Source: Luidia sarsii (Eukaryota; Echinodermata; Asteroidea; Paxillosida; Luidiidae). Taken from it: a stretch of DNA of 64,000 nucleotides. Every line of letters starts with the position of its first letter. Within the stretch, counting starts at the first letter, position 1. The stretch is taken from contig OX465102.1 of the NCBI GenBank assembly GCA_949987565.1, positions 20,223,493-20,287,492 of the forward strand, read 5' to 3'. The notes beneath the pieces were generated by a model, which did not search any database, had not been told where the DNA came from, and worked only from the letters and a program-made list of their open reading frames with translations. A program made the position numbers and the translations under genes. This document shows, one piece after another, positions 11,863-23,400 of this stretch.

Positions 11863-12804
11863 GAGAGAGGGGGAGAGAGAGAGACAGAGGGGGGGGGGGG
11901 GGGGGGAGAGACAGAGCACGGAAGAGTCGATGGAGGCATTTCAACCTCCATCACATGAAATTATCGATCGTTCCCCGGCGGAAGTTCTGAAGTGTCCCTT
12001 TGCACTTCCGCCAATATGTCTGTTTATTGAGGAATCGTGGCACGAGGAAGTCTTAAATTCAAGGCAGATAAAGATGAAAATGGCTTTGAGCAGTCTGAGT
12101 ACATTCCAATCATATTAATGCAGTTTTTTCAATCACACATGTAAAAAGAAACCAACACACTGAACACATCTTATTCTCTGCCGATATCACTAACTGAAAA
12201 AAATGAAAAATTGAATCAATACATTCTCTAACACTTTAGGAAACACACGCAGTTCCATATGGAAGGTTTAGACCCGAGTAGGTCTATTGAAGTACCATGT
12301 TGCCTTGCATGTGCATGTAATTGCATTCAGAATTTATGAGTTTCATAATATGCACATATATCTCTTGTGGTTGTCATTTACTGTGTGCGCTGAAGCAGGT
12401 GACTATGGATCCGTGCTACATGGAGATATAATGAAATAGCAATCAAAACATTCCCGTACAAGTACTCACAAGTGCCTCCACTCCACAGCTCATTAGCTTT
12501 TCATTTTGAACGCTGCAGCTAATAAACACAGGGGCTGGTGTTTTTTTTTTATTGAAATGACGAATGTGTATTTGTACGAGGGATTCCCAGTATTCCTCAT
12601 GTTTTAGTGAAAGGCTTTGTGGATAAGAATATTAAGTAAACAGGGCTCATCAGTTTACCGTACAATAGGATATTGAAAACATCTCTGTATGAAACCATGG
12701 AGGATTCCTCCATGATGAAACACAAGGATGATATTGCGCATGGAATTATCACTGGTAACCTTAATGACAGGGTTTTGCTAAGCGAATCTCTTGTCTTTCA
12801 AGCT
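11863..12804. other. No gene seen
   Basis: A short (GA)n/(G)n remnant to about 11920, then AT-rich unique sequence without a recognisable exon. Confidence 0.5.
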
Positions 12805-13590
12805 TAAAGTAAATACAAAAAGCTGTTGCAAACTGCTCACTGACGAAAATGACCTGCAATACATAAATCTCAAAAGTTAGAGGGCCTGACGTTTCGATCC
12901 TAGCAGGACCTTTCTCAAAGGCAAAGTGACAAGGACATACACAGACAGTCAGGGGAAGGAAAGCCATGACACACATGACAGAGGAAGGACAAAAGGGAAG
13001 GGAGTGGGATGGAGATGTACACTAAGGGAGGGAAGATCAAAGGAAAAACAAACAAAAGGATGGGAGGATCAATGGGACAGGAATGATGTGGGGGATCAAA
13101 GGGGGAAAGGGACAGGGAAGATGAAAGAAAACTGGGATTAGCCCTAATGAAGTGAGATGTTGAGGCCATGAGGTTGGATAGTGCGGAGATGCTTACAAAC
13201 TTGTTTGTTTTATTATATGGCTGAACAAGTTTGCATTTCAAAGCAAGCTCTGTTTCATGAGGCAAAATTCATTTGCTCATATGGGAAAATATTTGTTTTG
13301 CAAAGCAGATTTGCTTGTGTTAGTAGCCATGGATGTGCACTGTAAACCTGGGGATTGAGAACTGTGTGAACACAAACGTATCTTTCCTCACAATGTAAAC
13401 AAGGTTTGCTTTAAATTATGACCCAAGAAGGTTTTCTTCACAAAACTAACAAGGTTTACCTTTCTCCCAGAGTAAAGGTCCTGCTAGGATAAAAATGTCA
13501 GGCAGGCCCTCTACCTTTTCAGATTGATGTATTCCAGGTTATTTTAGTCAGTGAGCAGTTTGCAACAGTTTGCGTATTTGCTTCTTTTTA
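12805..13590. mobile_element. MITE family B, long copy with both terminal repeats
   Basis: The left arm from about 12805 (AAATACAAAAAGCTGTTGCA, then CCTGACGTTTCGATCCTAGC) is matched by an inverted right arm ending near 13577. The arms are over 100 bp long. The purine-rich interior (AAGTGACAAGGACATACACA...) is shared with 20940-21295 and 51038-51560. No transposase frame is present. Confidence 0.85.
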
Positions 13591-13604
13591 ATTTTTTTTT
13601 TTTT

Positions 13605-13990
13605 ATAGATAGCACAGTTTACTTTATAACACAAACAAGATTAATATTGTAACACAAACAAGTTTTTATACTTGATAACACAGACTATTTTTTTTGTTTA
13701 TAACACACACAGTTTTAAAATTATAACACAAACAGGTTTAACATTATAACACAATCAATGTAACACAGATGAGTTTTAATTGATAAGACAAATAAAGTAG
13801 TAGCACAAGCACATTAAAACGCAAACAAGTTTGACTTGATAACACAAACAAGTTTGACTTGATAACACAAACAAGTTTGACTTTATAACACGAACAAGTT
13901 TGACTTTATAACACAAACAAGTTTGACTTTATAAAACAAATAAGTTTGACTTGATAACACAAACAAGTTTGACTTTATAACACAAACAAA
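13605..13990. repeat. About 23-25 bp tandem repeat (ATAACACAAACAAGTTTGACTT)
   Basis: Degenerate at the left, nearly exact from about 13820 to 13990. Confidence 0.9.
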
Positions 13991-14930
13991 TGGTGCTTCA
14001 TGAAGCGAGCAAGATTTGTCCTGATAGTTGTGCAGTGAATGTTTTCATACAGCTACACTTGATACCTTATACGTGTAGCACGCTGTCCAAACAAAGTCTC
14101 CCCTCCCCCTATAACTGAAACAGCATCTGGTCTTGACACTGGCTGCTTGTCACCTCTCGGAGATTTCTTTATCATTAGCCAGTAAGAGGGCAGGAAAGAT
14201 TATTTCCCTTGTGGAAAGTGCCTTCTTTGTGAGGTGTGTACACGTACTGTATATTCAACTTATGAAATGTTGCCTCAGTTCTCCAAAAAAAGTAGTGGGC
14301 CTGACGTTTCAATGAAAGCAGGACCTTTATTAAAGCAGAGCCTCAGTTGATATAAAACTTCAGTAGGGTCAGTGAAGGTTCATTCAAGGTCTTCACTTTT
14401 GTTGAGGTTTTGAAGCCATGCCCGTCTAAAAGAAGCTGTCTCTAGAACTATGTGTCCAAGAATCCCAGAAAAAAATTTCAAATCGCGAGTCTGAGCCACT
14501 GAAAAAAAGATCACCCAGCCCCCCTGTGACTCTGCCTGGCTTTGCCAACCAAGGGAACAATAAACATGGAGGTTGCAGCAGTAAGCTCTGTAGCATGTCA
14601 ACAACCACACAGAGGTACTATCTTGACCTGGATGGCTTTATGCACGCTCAGATAGGGTTGCTATGCAGATGCTGCATCCCCTGCCCTTCATGGCTAATTC
14701 AATACGGCAGGTCCGGCGCTAATTTCTTCATTTGTGATTCAGCCTGAACAATTCCCTGAGAAAAAAAACACCCGAACACAGTGAAGAGTGAACACACCCA
14801 GCAATGTGGTTGTGCCCACAATGCATTAGGAAGGAACTGGAAGTGAATTCTGTATTTCATGGTTACTTTTCCATGTACAGCTGTTGTTTTTAATTTTGTG
14901 TGCATTTCCAGGGGTCATACAGTGACTTGG
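13991..14930. other. No gene; one MITE-B fragment
   Basis: A MITE-B end fragment at 14296-14345 (GGGCCTGACGTTTCAATG). The rest is unique with no recognised coding signal. Confidence 0.5.
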
Positions 14931-15503
14931 CATAGCTGCCAACCATTCCTATTTTGGAGGAATCATTCCTCTTTTGGGGGGTAAAAATTTATCACTTTTA
15001 ACAAGCTTTTTACCACAGATTCCAATTTTCGGCTTGGAAATACCGGTACACATGTATTCCTGTGTAGTTTGCTCTGTGATTCCTCTTTTTTTTACCAGAA
15101 TTATTCCTAATTTCCTTTTAAAGCCCCTACACAACATGGGTAAGATCGAAAATCAGAAATGTTCACAGATTTACATGAAACTTATACAGTTTGAAGATGG
15201 TTATAGTAGAAACCTCTCACTGAAATATTTCTGCCTAAAATGTTGTATTTTGGGAGAAATGAGTAAAAGAAATAGGTTATGTCTCACCAAGATCTAAACT
15301 ATTTTTCGGAACAGTACAGCGTTGAATGCTGCATTTTCGCGAAACAAATGAAGCGGTTTTCATGATTTTCTCGAGACTCAGTTGGTGGATTGAGCTGAAA
15401 TTTTCACAGGTGTGCTATTTCATGCATATGTTGTGTCAGACAACGTATGGATGCTTTTCTTTGACCTCGACCAATGTTGTGTAGGGGCTTTAAGACAGCT
15501 ATG
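14931..15503. mobile_element. hAT-like MITE (family H8), interrupted by a piggyBac-like MITE
   Basis: Begins CATAGCTGCCAACCATTCC and ends ...CAGCTATG, as in the intact copy at 45723-45927. It is split at its TTAA by the element at 15122-15489. Confidence 0.85.
15122..15489. mobile_element. piggyBac-like MITE (family P), nested
   Basis: 368 bp with inverted ends AGCCCCTACACAACAT and ...ATGTTGTGTAGGGGCT. It is flanked by TTAA at 15118-15121 and 15490-15493. Removing the element and one TTAA restores the host MITE sequence. TTAA duplication is the piggyBac hallmark. Other copies: 33982-34342, 36933-37286, 54740-55181. Confidence 0.88.
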
Positions 15504-15772
15504 ACCTGGGCCATGATAATTTGCACTGGAAAGAAAATATATCAAGAGTATAATATCGTAAGAGTGAAGAGCTTTATAATCACACCAAAACAAAAACAAA
15601 TCTGTTTGTGAATATGCATTCACATGCATGGACTTTGTCTTCCAACCGTCTTTGCTCCTGTTTTCTTCTCACATCCATGCAACTTGAAATGGATATGTCT
15701 GTTTTGTGTCCCTTTTTTGTGAATAATAATTTTTCCTGGCACTCCCCATCAAAATGGTCACCTTTCAGAGTA

Positions 15773-16047
15773 CAGTTGAATGTCGTTATAACGAACGTCC
15801 CGGGATCCATGAAGATTGTTCGATATAGTGGTCGTATATCAGGCAGAATGTCTGTGCATTAGATGTGAGCCCTCTTGCCAATCTAAGACTTGTGTAAGCA
15901 CATACATGTAAATCATGTATTGAACATATTGTGTGTGGGGTTGAATCACAACTATTTCTTTTGTACACAAAAATCGGCAGCCAAAGGGCATGTTCATTAT
16001 AGTCGAGTGTTTGGTATATAGGCGTTCCTTATAGGGACGTTCCACTG
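15773..16047. mobile_element. pogo/Tc1-mariner-like MITE
   Basis: 275 bp flanked by TA dinucleotides (15771-15772, 16048-16049). The inverted ends are CAGTTGAATGTCGTTATAACG and CAGTGGAACGTCCCTATAAG (reverse complement of the right end), the typical look of pogo-like termini. No transposase frame. Confidence 0.75.
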
Positions 16048-16734
16048 TATAAATAGAAGATTGATGAGGCGTCCATCTTTGATGGTTGAGATTTTGTCAC
16101 AATGAATGGAAAAATTGCCCCGACAAACCTTTTTTTTCTTTGTACAAAAATAAATAAATGCAATGACAGCCTCCGTGTCCTTGCCCTTTCAGTCTCGGGT
16201 TTTTCTATTTATGAACTCTAATAACATCCCTGTCCAAGAATTGCTGGGAAGTTTGTACGATTGCTTGGGCGTCTTTATGTGATTACACGTCAATTCATTA
16301 ACTTGTTTTTATCGTCGAAAAATAGGACGGGCTGACATTTCCCATCCCGGGAGCTTTCTCAAAGGCAGAACTTGTTTTTTCTTCTAATTGTCGTCATAGT
16401 CAGCGCTGTGATTGTCCATTCTCCTTTTTTGGCTGTTATGACTCCAAACACGGGCCGCTGTCATGCAGTGCCGTCACTCCAAGACTGAATTTGGATACAG
16501 ATGCAAGACGACATTTTCATGAATGGGTTGATGTTTGTCTCCTCCCGGCATTGAAAGACCTTCTCTGACATTGTGGGCACGGCTCTCTGACTATCTCCTT
16601 CTCCCAAGTGCTGAAAAAAAGAAAAGGATATTGCAATCTATCTTTGAGACAGAAAATGTGTTTTATATCAAAAGCACATCTTGTTATGTTGCCGAATGTA
16701 TTCTGTTTTTGCATTCGGATATTGAAAAGTTTTA

Positions 16735-17290
16735 GTCGAAGACCAAGTGCGAGCTTTAGTCGGGACTTCATAGTGCAGGCTGTGGCTCTTGTCTGTTTTC
16801 GTTCATTTTTAGTCTGGTTCCAGGGCTTTTGTAATACCTTGTTATTGTTGACATCGCAGTGCATTTGTGCTTAAGTCAAAAACTAAGTCTAAGTGCGAGC
16901 CTTAGTTGTGACTTCATAGGGCAGGCTGTGGATTTTGTCTGTTTTTGTTCATTCTTTTAAGTCCGGTGCCGGGGCTTCTGTAATGCCTTCCAATTGTTGA
17001 CATCACGAGGCATTTGTGGTTTACTTTGAGTCAAAAACCAAGTGTAAGCATTAGCCGTGACTTCATACTGCAGGCTGTGGCTCTCGTCTGTTTTCATTCA
17101 TTCTTTAGTCTGGTTCCAGGGCTTTTGTAATATCTTCTAATTGTTGACATCGTGGCGCATTTGTGTTAGCCATGACTTAGCCATGACTTCATTGACAGTG
17201 CAGGCTGTGGCTCTCGTCTTTTTTTGTTCGTGTTTTAGTGCGGTTCCTGGTTTTTTGTAATGCATTTGACATCACAGGGCTTTTGTGTTT
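16735..17290 (+). repeat. About 146-bp tandem repeat, four copies, abutting the first exon
   Basis: GCAGGCTGTGG recurs at 16775, 16921, 17070 and 17200. Each unit also carries GGTTCCAGGGCTTTTGTAAT- and TTGACATC-type blocks. The last unit runs into the polypyrimidine tract and acceptor of the exon at 17305. Confidence 0.9.
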
Positions 17291-17304
17291 CTGTCCAATT
17301 TCAG

Positions 17305-17403
17305 CACGGAGTAACGCCGATCATCTGGGCAGCGGGCCGGGGTCAGACCAGCGTGGTGGAGTGCCTCTTGAAGCACGGCGCCAAGGCAAACTCGGCAGAC
17401 AAG
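17305..17403 (+). CDS. KIDINS220: KIDINS220 exon: ankyrin repeat (vertebrate repeat about 4)
   Basis: This 99-bp phase-0 exon lies between acceptor ...tccaatttcag and donor gtacgg. It encodes 33 residues starting [13 protein letters not shown] and ending NSADK, a full ankyrin repeat with the TPxxWAA core. It matches the vertebrate repeat that begins with [10 protein letters not shown]. It is the first exon recognisable in the window, so the gene model starts internally here. The acceptor lies at the end of a four-copy tandem repeat. Confidence 0.95.
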
Positions 17404-20400
17404 GTACGGTGACCTCTTCTCCTCCCCCCTCAAATCCCCCCCTCAAACCCACATCCTACCCCTTCCCTCTTCCCTGCCACATTTCGTATTCCCGTCGCCT
17501 CCGGAGCTACATGTACCCCCCCCCCCACCCCCTCTTCCCACCCCCGCATTTTTCCCCATCTCTTCTCCAAAGGTATCGAAGGATACTTCACGGAAGATCG
17601 GGGTTCATTTTGGCCGACACATCTTCTACCCCCATCTCCTTCTCTCTAAGGTGTTTGCTCTTGAAAATGCCCTTTGATGGTTAAGTGCCCCTCCGTCTGC
17701 CTAAGACTACTGATACATTTTTAGCAATGCAAGAGTCTTTTCTTTTCAGACTAGCTCGAATCAAACTTTAATTTTTGAAGAAGAGAAATGTCAGACTTTT
17801 CCCAGGATATCCCTTTTGGTCAGAACTCCAGTTTGGGGGGGGGAGTGTGATGTACAGCATTTCCTGAACAGTGGTTGGTCCGATAAGCCAACTACACTGC
17901 AAAATCAGCTCTTCACAGTCACACTTACTCATGGTGTCAGAGTAAACCTTACATTTTAAACTCACCATGCAGGCAAGGAAAGATTAAAAAAAAAGTTGAT
18001 TAACACAGGAAATAACAAAATTATAGGATTGTGCCGTCCGATTTCTGTCTTGTTAGCTAGAATTTTAATAGATAAACTGCATAACCAATGTTTACATGCC
18101 ATGAAGTGACTTTTAGTGGATCCAATGTTTACATGCCATGAAGTGACTTTTAGTGGATATTTTTATGAGATGAAAAAATACCCACTAAAAGTTAAGTGAT
18201 GGCATGTAATTAGTGGTCGCGCAATTGGTCTATTAGGGCACTGGTACATTAAGCTAGAGGCCTTGGGTTCAAGTCCTGATCCAGTCAAATATACTGTTCC
18301 ATTTTCATAAATTTGTCTAATTTCTCAGGAGTCTCCTCCTTTCCTTAGGTGAAATTTTGCAATTGTAATGCAAGTCTGTATATAAATCTGTAAATAATTG
18401 TAAGTACAAAAGAGAAGGGTCCATTAATTATTTTATTTTGTGTGGAAACATATCTGACTACCGGAGGTTACAGCTCACAGGGTGGGCTTTTCCTGGGGTT
18501 GTGACACAGAACCATTACCGTGTATTGTGGGTTGTTTTTGATAACACGAGGTTCTTATTTTCTCCTCCAGTATGGAACGACGGGGCTGGTCTGGGCTGCC
18601 AGAAAGGGTCACATCGGCTGTGTGAAAGCCCTCCTGCACAATGGCGCCAACGTAGACATTGCCGGCATGGTACGTAGCGGTGGCGGTATGTCCCCGAGTT
18701 TCTTATCAAGAAACCATTAAAGCTGTGTCCACACTGGACGTTTTGGAAAAAAACTCCAGGGTAAACAGGGCTTATTGGAAGGATGTTCTTTGCAGTCCTA
18801 GTGCCAATTTCATTGAGCTGCTAAAGCACTGAGTCTTATAGAAGCTATTGAAAAAACCTCTTGGGGTTGGCAGGTTTGTGTAGAAGAAAGAGGTATCAGA
18901 ACAGCTTCTTCCCTCATTCAGCTTCTCTTCAGAATTCCCTTCCTGGTTCTTGTTTCCCCCCCCCCCCCGCCTACTATCTTGCCCTGTAAAGAGCAATGTC
19001 AATTCCTGTCTCGGGCCTTCCTGAGTCCCTCCCTATCTCCTTCTTTCTTTAGCCCTTAACCTTGAGTGGCTTTATAGCCTTGTTTTGGGCGAATTTGCGT
19101 AACAAAAATGTAACAAAAGCTATAGTCGAATGCAAGTAAAGATTACCACAATTAAGGTATGGATGTCAACTGCGCTAAACTGAGGGAGACTTTTGTCCTG
19201 CTTAGCACAGCTTCACGCTGATGCAACTCCAGGAAATCGGGCCACGGTCAGGAGGGTGTTTTTGCTGCTGTGGTCTGTATCATGATTTGCCCTAGTCGCA
19301 TTCCTATCACGGGGGATGGGGGAGGATTCAGTCTGGAGTTTTGGAAACTGGAGAGTACGCTCTCTCGGTCCAGCCGACTCATAATGCAGCAGAGAGGGCT
19401 GGATTTGTTTTCATTTGGAGAAGGAAACCCTGTTTCTCTCATCCTCCTTCCTCCTTTTCTTCTTCTCCACTTTTTTTTTTCTCGTTTGCCCAATTGTCGT
19501 GTTCATGACCCAATCAGTGTCGGCCTCTCACAGTCAGCCAGTCAGTCTGGCATGCTTGTAACCCAACACGCCATCTCCAATCTGGCCTCGGCAAGAACCT
19601 GAGCATCGTGATGACAAGCCAAGTGAAGGCAGCCGTGTACTTTCTTGTTTACGATCCTTCTGTAATATTATCGGCTCCTGTAATTTTTTTATATATAGTT
19701 TTTTTTTTTTATGACCCTCTTCGTCTGACATTGGGTAAGATCTACCACCGTTGTGTTTGTGGAAGGGTTTCTCAGGCTCTCAATATGACACCCAACCCCC
19801 CTCTCCTTTCCTCCTTGTACTCGCCCCGTGGCTAAACACCTCTGAGTGAGGTTTCCTGTGTTCGCACTTCAAGGGGGGTTTGATTCTCAATGTGTTGTCA
19901 TCGAGACTGCATCACGGATGGTTATCTTGCCCACGCTAGAAGCTGTCCTCTCCTGTCCTGTCCTGTCCTCTCCTCTCCTGTCCTCTGATCTGCTCTCCTC
20001 TCCTTTCCCCTCCCCTCCCCTGTCCTCTGCTCTCCTCTCTCCTCTCCTGTCCTCTCCTGTCCTCTCCTGTCCTCTCCTGTCCTCTCCTGTCCTCTCCTGT
20101 CCTCTCCTGTCCTCTCCTGTCCTCTCCTGTCCTCTCTTGTCCTCTCCTCTCCTCTCCTGTCCTCTCCTGTCCTGTCCTCTCCTGTCCTGTCCTGTCCTCT
20201 CCTCTCCTCTCCTCTCCTGTCCTCTTCTCTCCTCTCCTCTCCTCTCCTCTCCTCTCCTCTCCTGTCCTCTCCTGTCCTCTCCTGTCCTCTCCTCTCCTGT
20301 CCTCTCCTCTCCTGTCCTCTCCTCTCCTGTCCTCTCCTGTCCTCTCCTCTCCTGTCCTGTCCTGTCCTCTCCTCTCCTCTCCTCTCTTCTCCTGTCCTGT

Positions 20401-23400
20401 CCTCTCCTCTCTCCTCTCCTGTCCTGTCCTGTCCTCTTCTCTCCTCTCCTCTCCTGTCCTCTCCTGTCCTCTCCTGTCCTCTCCTCTCCTGTCCTCTCCT
20501 CTCCTCTCCTGTCCTGTCCTGTCCTGTCCTCTCCTCTCCTCTCCTCTCCTCTCCTCTCCTCTCCTCTCCTCTCCTCTCCTCTCCTCTCCTCTCCTCTCCT
20601 CTCCTCTCCTCTCCTCTCCTCTCCTCTCCTCTCTTCTCTTTTTCCGCTCCTCTCCCCTCCCATCCCCTCCCCTCCCCTCTCCTTTCCTTCCCTCCCTTCC
20701 CCTCCCCTCCCCTGCATATTTCTAATGTCAGTGTCTTTCAGATCTAGTTATAGACAATCCAATCCCTATGCAGCCCTTACCAGTATTTACAGTTTGTTTT
20801 GTTTTTGTTTATTTGTTTGTTTTTTACAGAATGCCTGGACGGCTCTTATCGTGGCCTCTAGAGGGGGCTTCAGCGAAGTGGTGGAGATGATTCTGAGGGA
20901 AGAGCCCAACGTCAATGCTGTAGACAAGGTAAAGCAAAAAATAATCTCAAAAGTTAGAGGGCCTGACGTTTCGATCCTAGCAGGGTCTTTCTCAAAGGCA
21001 AAGTGACAAGAACATACACAGACAGTCAGGGGAAGGAAAGCCCTGACACACATGACAGAGGAAGGACAAAAGGGAAGTGAGTGGGATGCAGATGTATGCA
21101 CAAAGGGAGGGGAGATCAAAGGGAAAACAAACAAAAGGGTGGGGAGGATCAAATGGACAGGAGGGAGGTGGGAGATCAAAGGGGAAAGGGACAGGGAAGA
21201 TGAAAGAAAAGAGGGATTAATGAAGTGAGGATTAGTCATTCCCTTCCTGAATGTTGAGCCCATGAAGTTGGATAGTGCGGAGACGCTTAATCCACTCAAA
21301 AAAACAAAGAAAAGAAGATTCGCTCACTGCAGACGACAGAGTCATACACATTTGGCAAATAACTCAATGAACTGCCCAGCCAAGCCATGCAAACATATGT
21401 TTTAGTGTGTGTGTCTCGGCGGTAATTGGTCTTTGAGAATAGATTAGATTGTCTGGCAGTGTAATTACGATGTCTGTGACTCAAAAGGTCTACATGCTGC
21501 ACTCCTGATGATTGATTCCATTTCAAGAATACACTTTGTCCCACTTTTCATTCATTTATTTATTGGTAAGCTGCCAACGGTTTTTGAATCACAATTCGGA
21601 TCAGGATTATTTGGGCAGTGGAAACGGCCCTAATTAATTCATCACTGCCAACCATTCGTATTTTTGTAGGAATCATTCCTCTTTTGGGGGCTAAAAATGT
21701 ATCACTTTTTACAAGCTCGTGCTTAAGCCTTCATTTCGAAAACGGCCAAAGACAAGCTCAAGTGGTCTGGTACCTTGTGTTCATCAATGACAAGCTCAAG
21801 TAACCTGGTACCTCATATTCATCAATGACAAGGTCAAGTAGTCTGGTACCTCATATTCATCAATGACAAGCTCAAGTGGTCTGGTACCTCATGTTCATCA
21901 ATGACAAGCTCAGGTGGTCTGGTACCTCATATCCCACCCACTTTCTCTATTTCTCTTTTAACTGTGTCAGGACGGGATGACCAGTCTGTGCTGCGCCGCC
22001 AAGGAAGGTCACACGGAGGTCGTGCAACTCCTACTGGAGCACTCCGCCTACTTGAACATTCAGGACAAGGTACATGTATGTGCAATCAGGGCATTATTCC
22101 CCAGAGCTGCTCCAGCAAGGAAATCCACTAAGCATGAAGATTCCTCCTTGCTTAAAACAAGTTTGCTGACCAACCCTATTTCGCATGATGCATATTATAT
22201 TCGGATAACGGTTGCTTCATAGCATAACATACAGGTGGCTCTTTGGCTGGCATCCTGATTATATTAAGCTTTTTATTAGCTTTTATTTTATCAGGCTTTT
22301 TATGCTTCAGCTGATTTTCGTGCGTAAGCAGCTCCATGAAATTGGGCCCATTATACATTTTCAAATGGCCAGGGTTGAGGACACTTAATCAACTCCTTGG
22401 CCCGTCTACTACTCTGTGTCTGCTGCTCTGTGTCTACTACTCTGTGTCTATTAATCTGTGTCTACTACTCTGTCTACTACTCTCTGTCTACTGCTCTGTG
22501 TCTACTACTCTGTGTCTATTAGTCTGTGTCTACTTCTCTGTCTATTTATCTGTGTCCTCTACTCTGTGTCTTCTAGTCTGTGTCTTCTACTCTGTATCTT
22601 CTACTCTGTGTATTACTCTGTCGACTTATCTGTGTCTACTTATCTGTGTCTATTTATCTGTGTTTTCTACTCTGTGTCTTCTCTGTATCTTCTACTCTGT
22701 GTACTACTCTGTCTACTTCTCTGTGTCTACTTCTCTGTGTCTACTGGTACACCTATGTCTACTACTCTCTCTACTACTCTGTCTACTTTGTGTCTACAAC
22801 TCTGTCTACTATTCTGTGTCTACCACTCTGTGTCTATTACTCTGTGTCTACTACTCTGTCCATTACTGTGTGTCTACTTTTCTGTGTCTTCTACTCTGTC
22901 TATTACTGTCTGTCCACTTCTCTGTGTATACTACTCTGTATCTACTACTCTGTGTCTACGGTATTACTATGTCTCTACTACTCTGTGTCGACTAACCTCT
23001 GTGTCTACTACTACATTGTATATCTACTTCTCTGTGTCTTCTTCTCTTTCTTTCTTTTGCACGGTGTCCTTTCTCCATTGAATTCTGAGCAATTATTCAT
23101 GCCACAGGATTCTGCATAAGTCTGAATGATTTCAATCCAATAAACGTTGCTCCCGGCTACCCTCCCCTCCCCCTTCACAATGCTAGGAGAGTTGTAAGGG
23201 GTTGATGTCATCAGGCTGTGACACGGGCCGCTTCACTGCACTTTCAGTCCTGGGTTTCTCTCTCTCCTCCTTTCTTTCCACCCTCCCCACTATTTGCATA
23301 CGGTGGAATTTTTTTCCCAAAATTCTTCACTCTTGAAAATGCAAATGAGTTTTTACCCAGAATGGGAAATCTTTTTTTCCCATTTCATCATTTCATTAGA

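Noticed and set aside
12915..13265. Minus-strand frame including [20 protein letters not shown]
   Set aside because: Translation of the MITE-B arm; the same peptide appears at every copy (for example 20787-21299 and 50995-51309).
19846..21006. 386-codon open frame and its 276-codon antisense
   Set aside because: Satellite translation that happens to run into the ankyrin exon at 20830; only the 99-bp exon is real.
22336..23119. Three open frames of 179-219 codons with hydrophobic repeats
   Set aside because: Compositional product of the TCTGTGTCTACTAC minisatellite.
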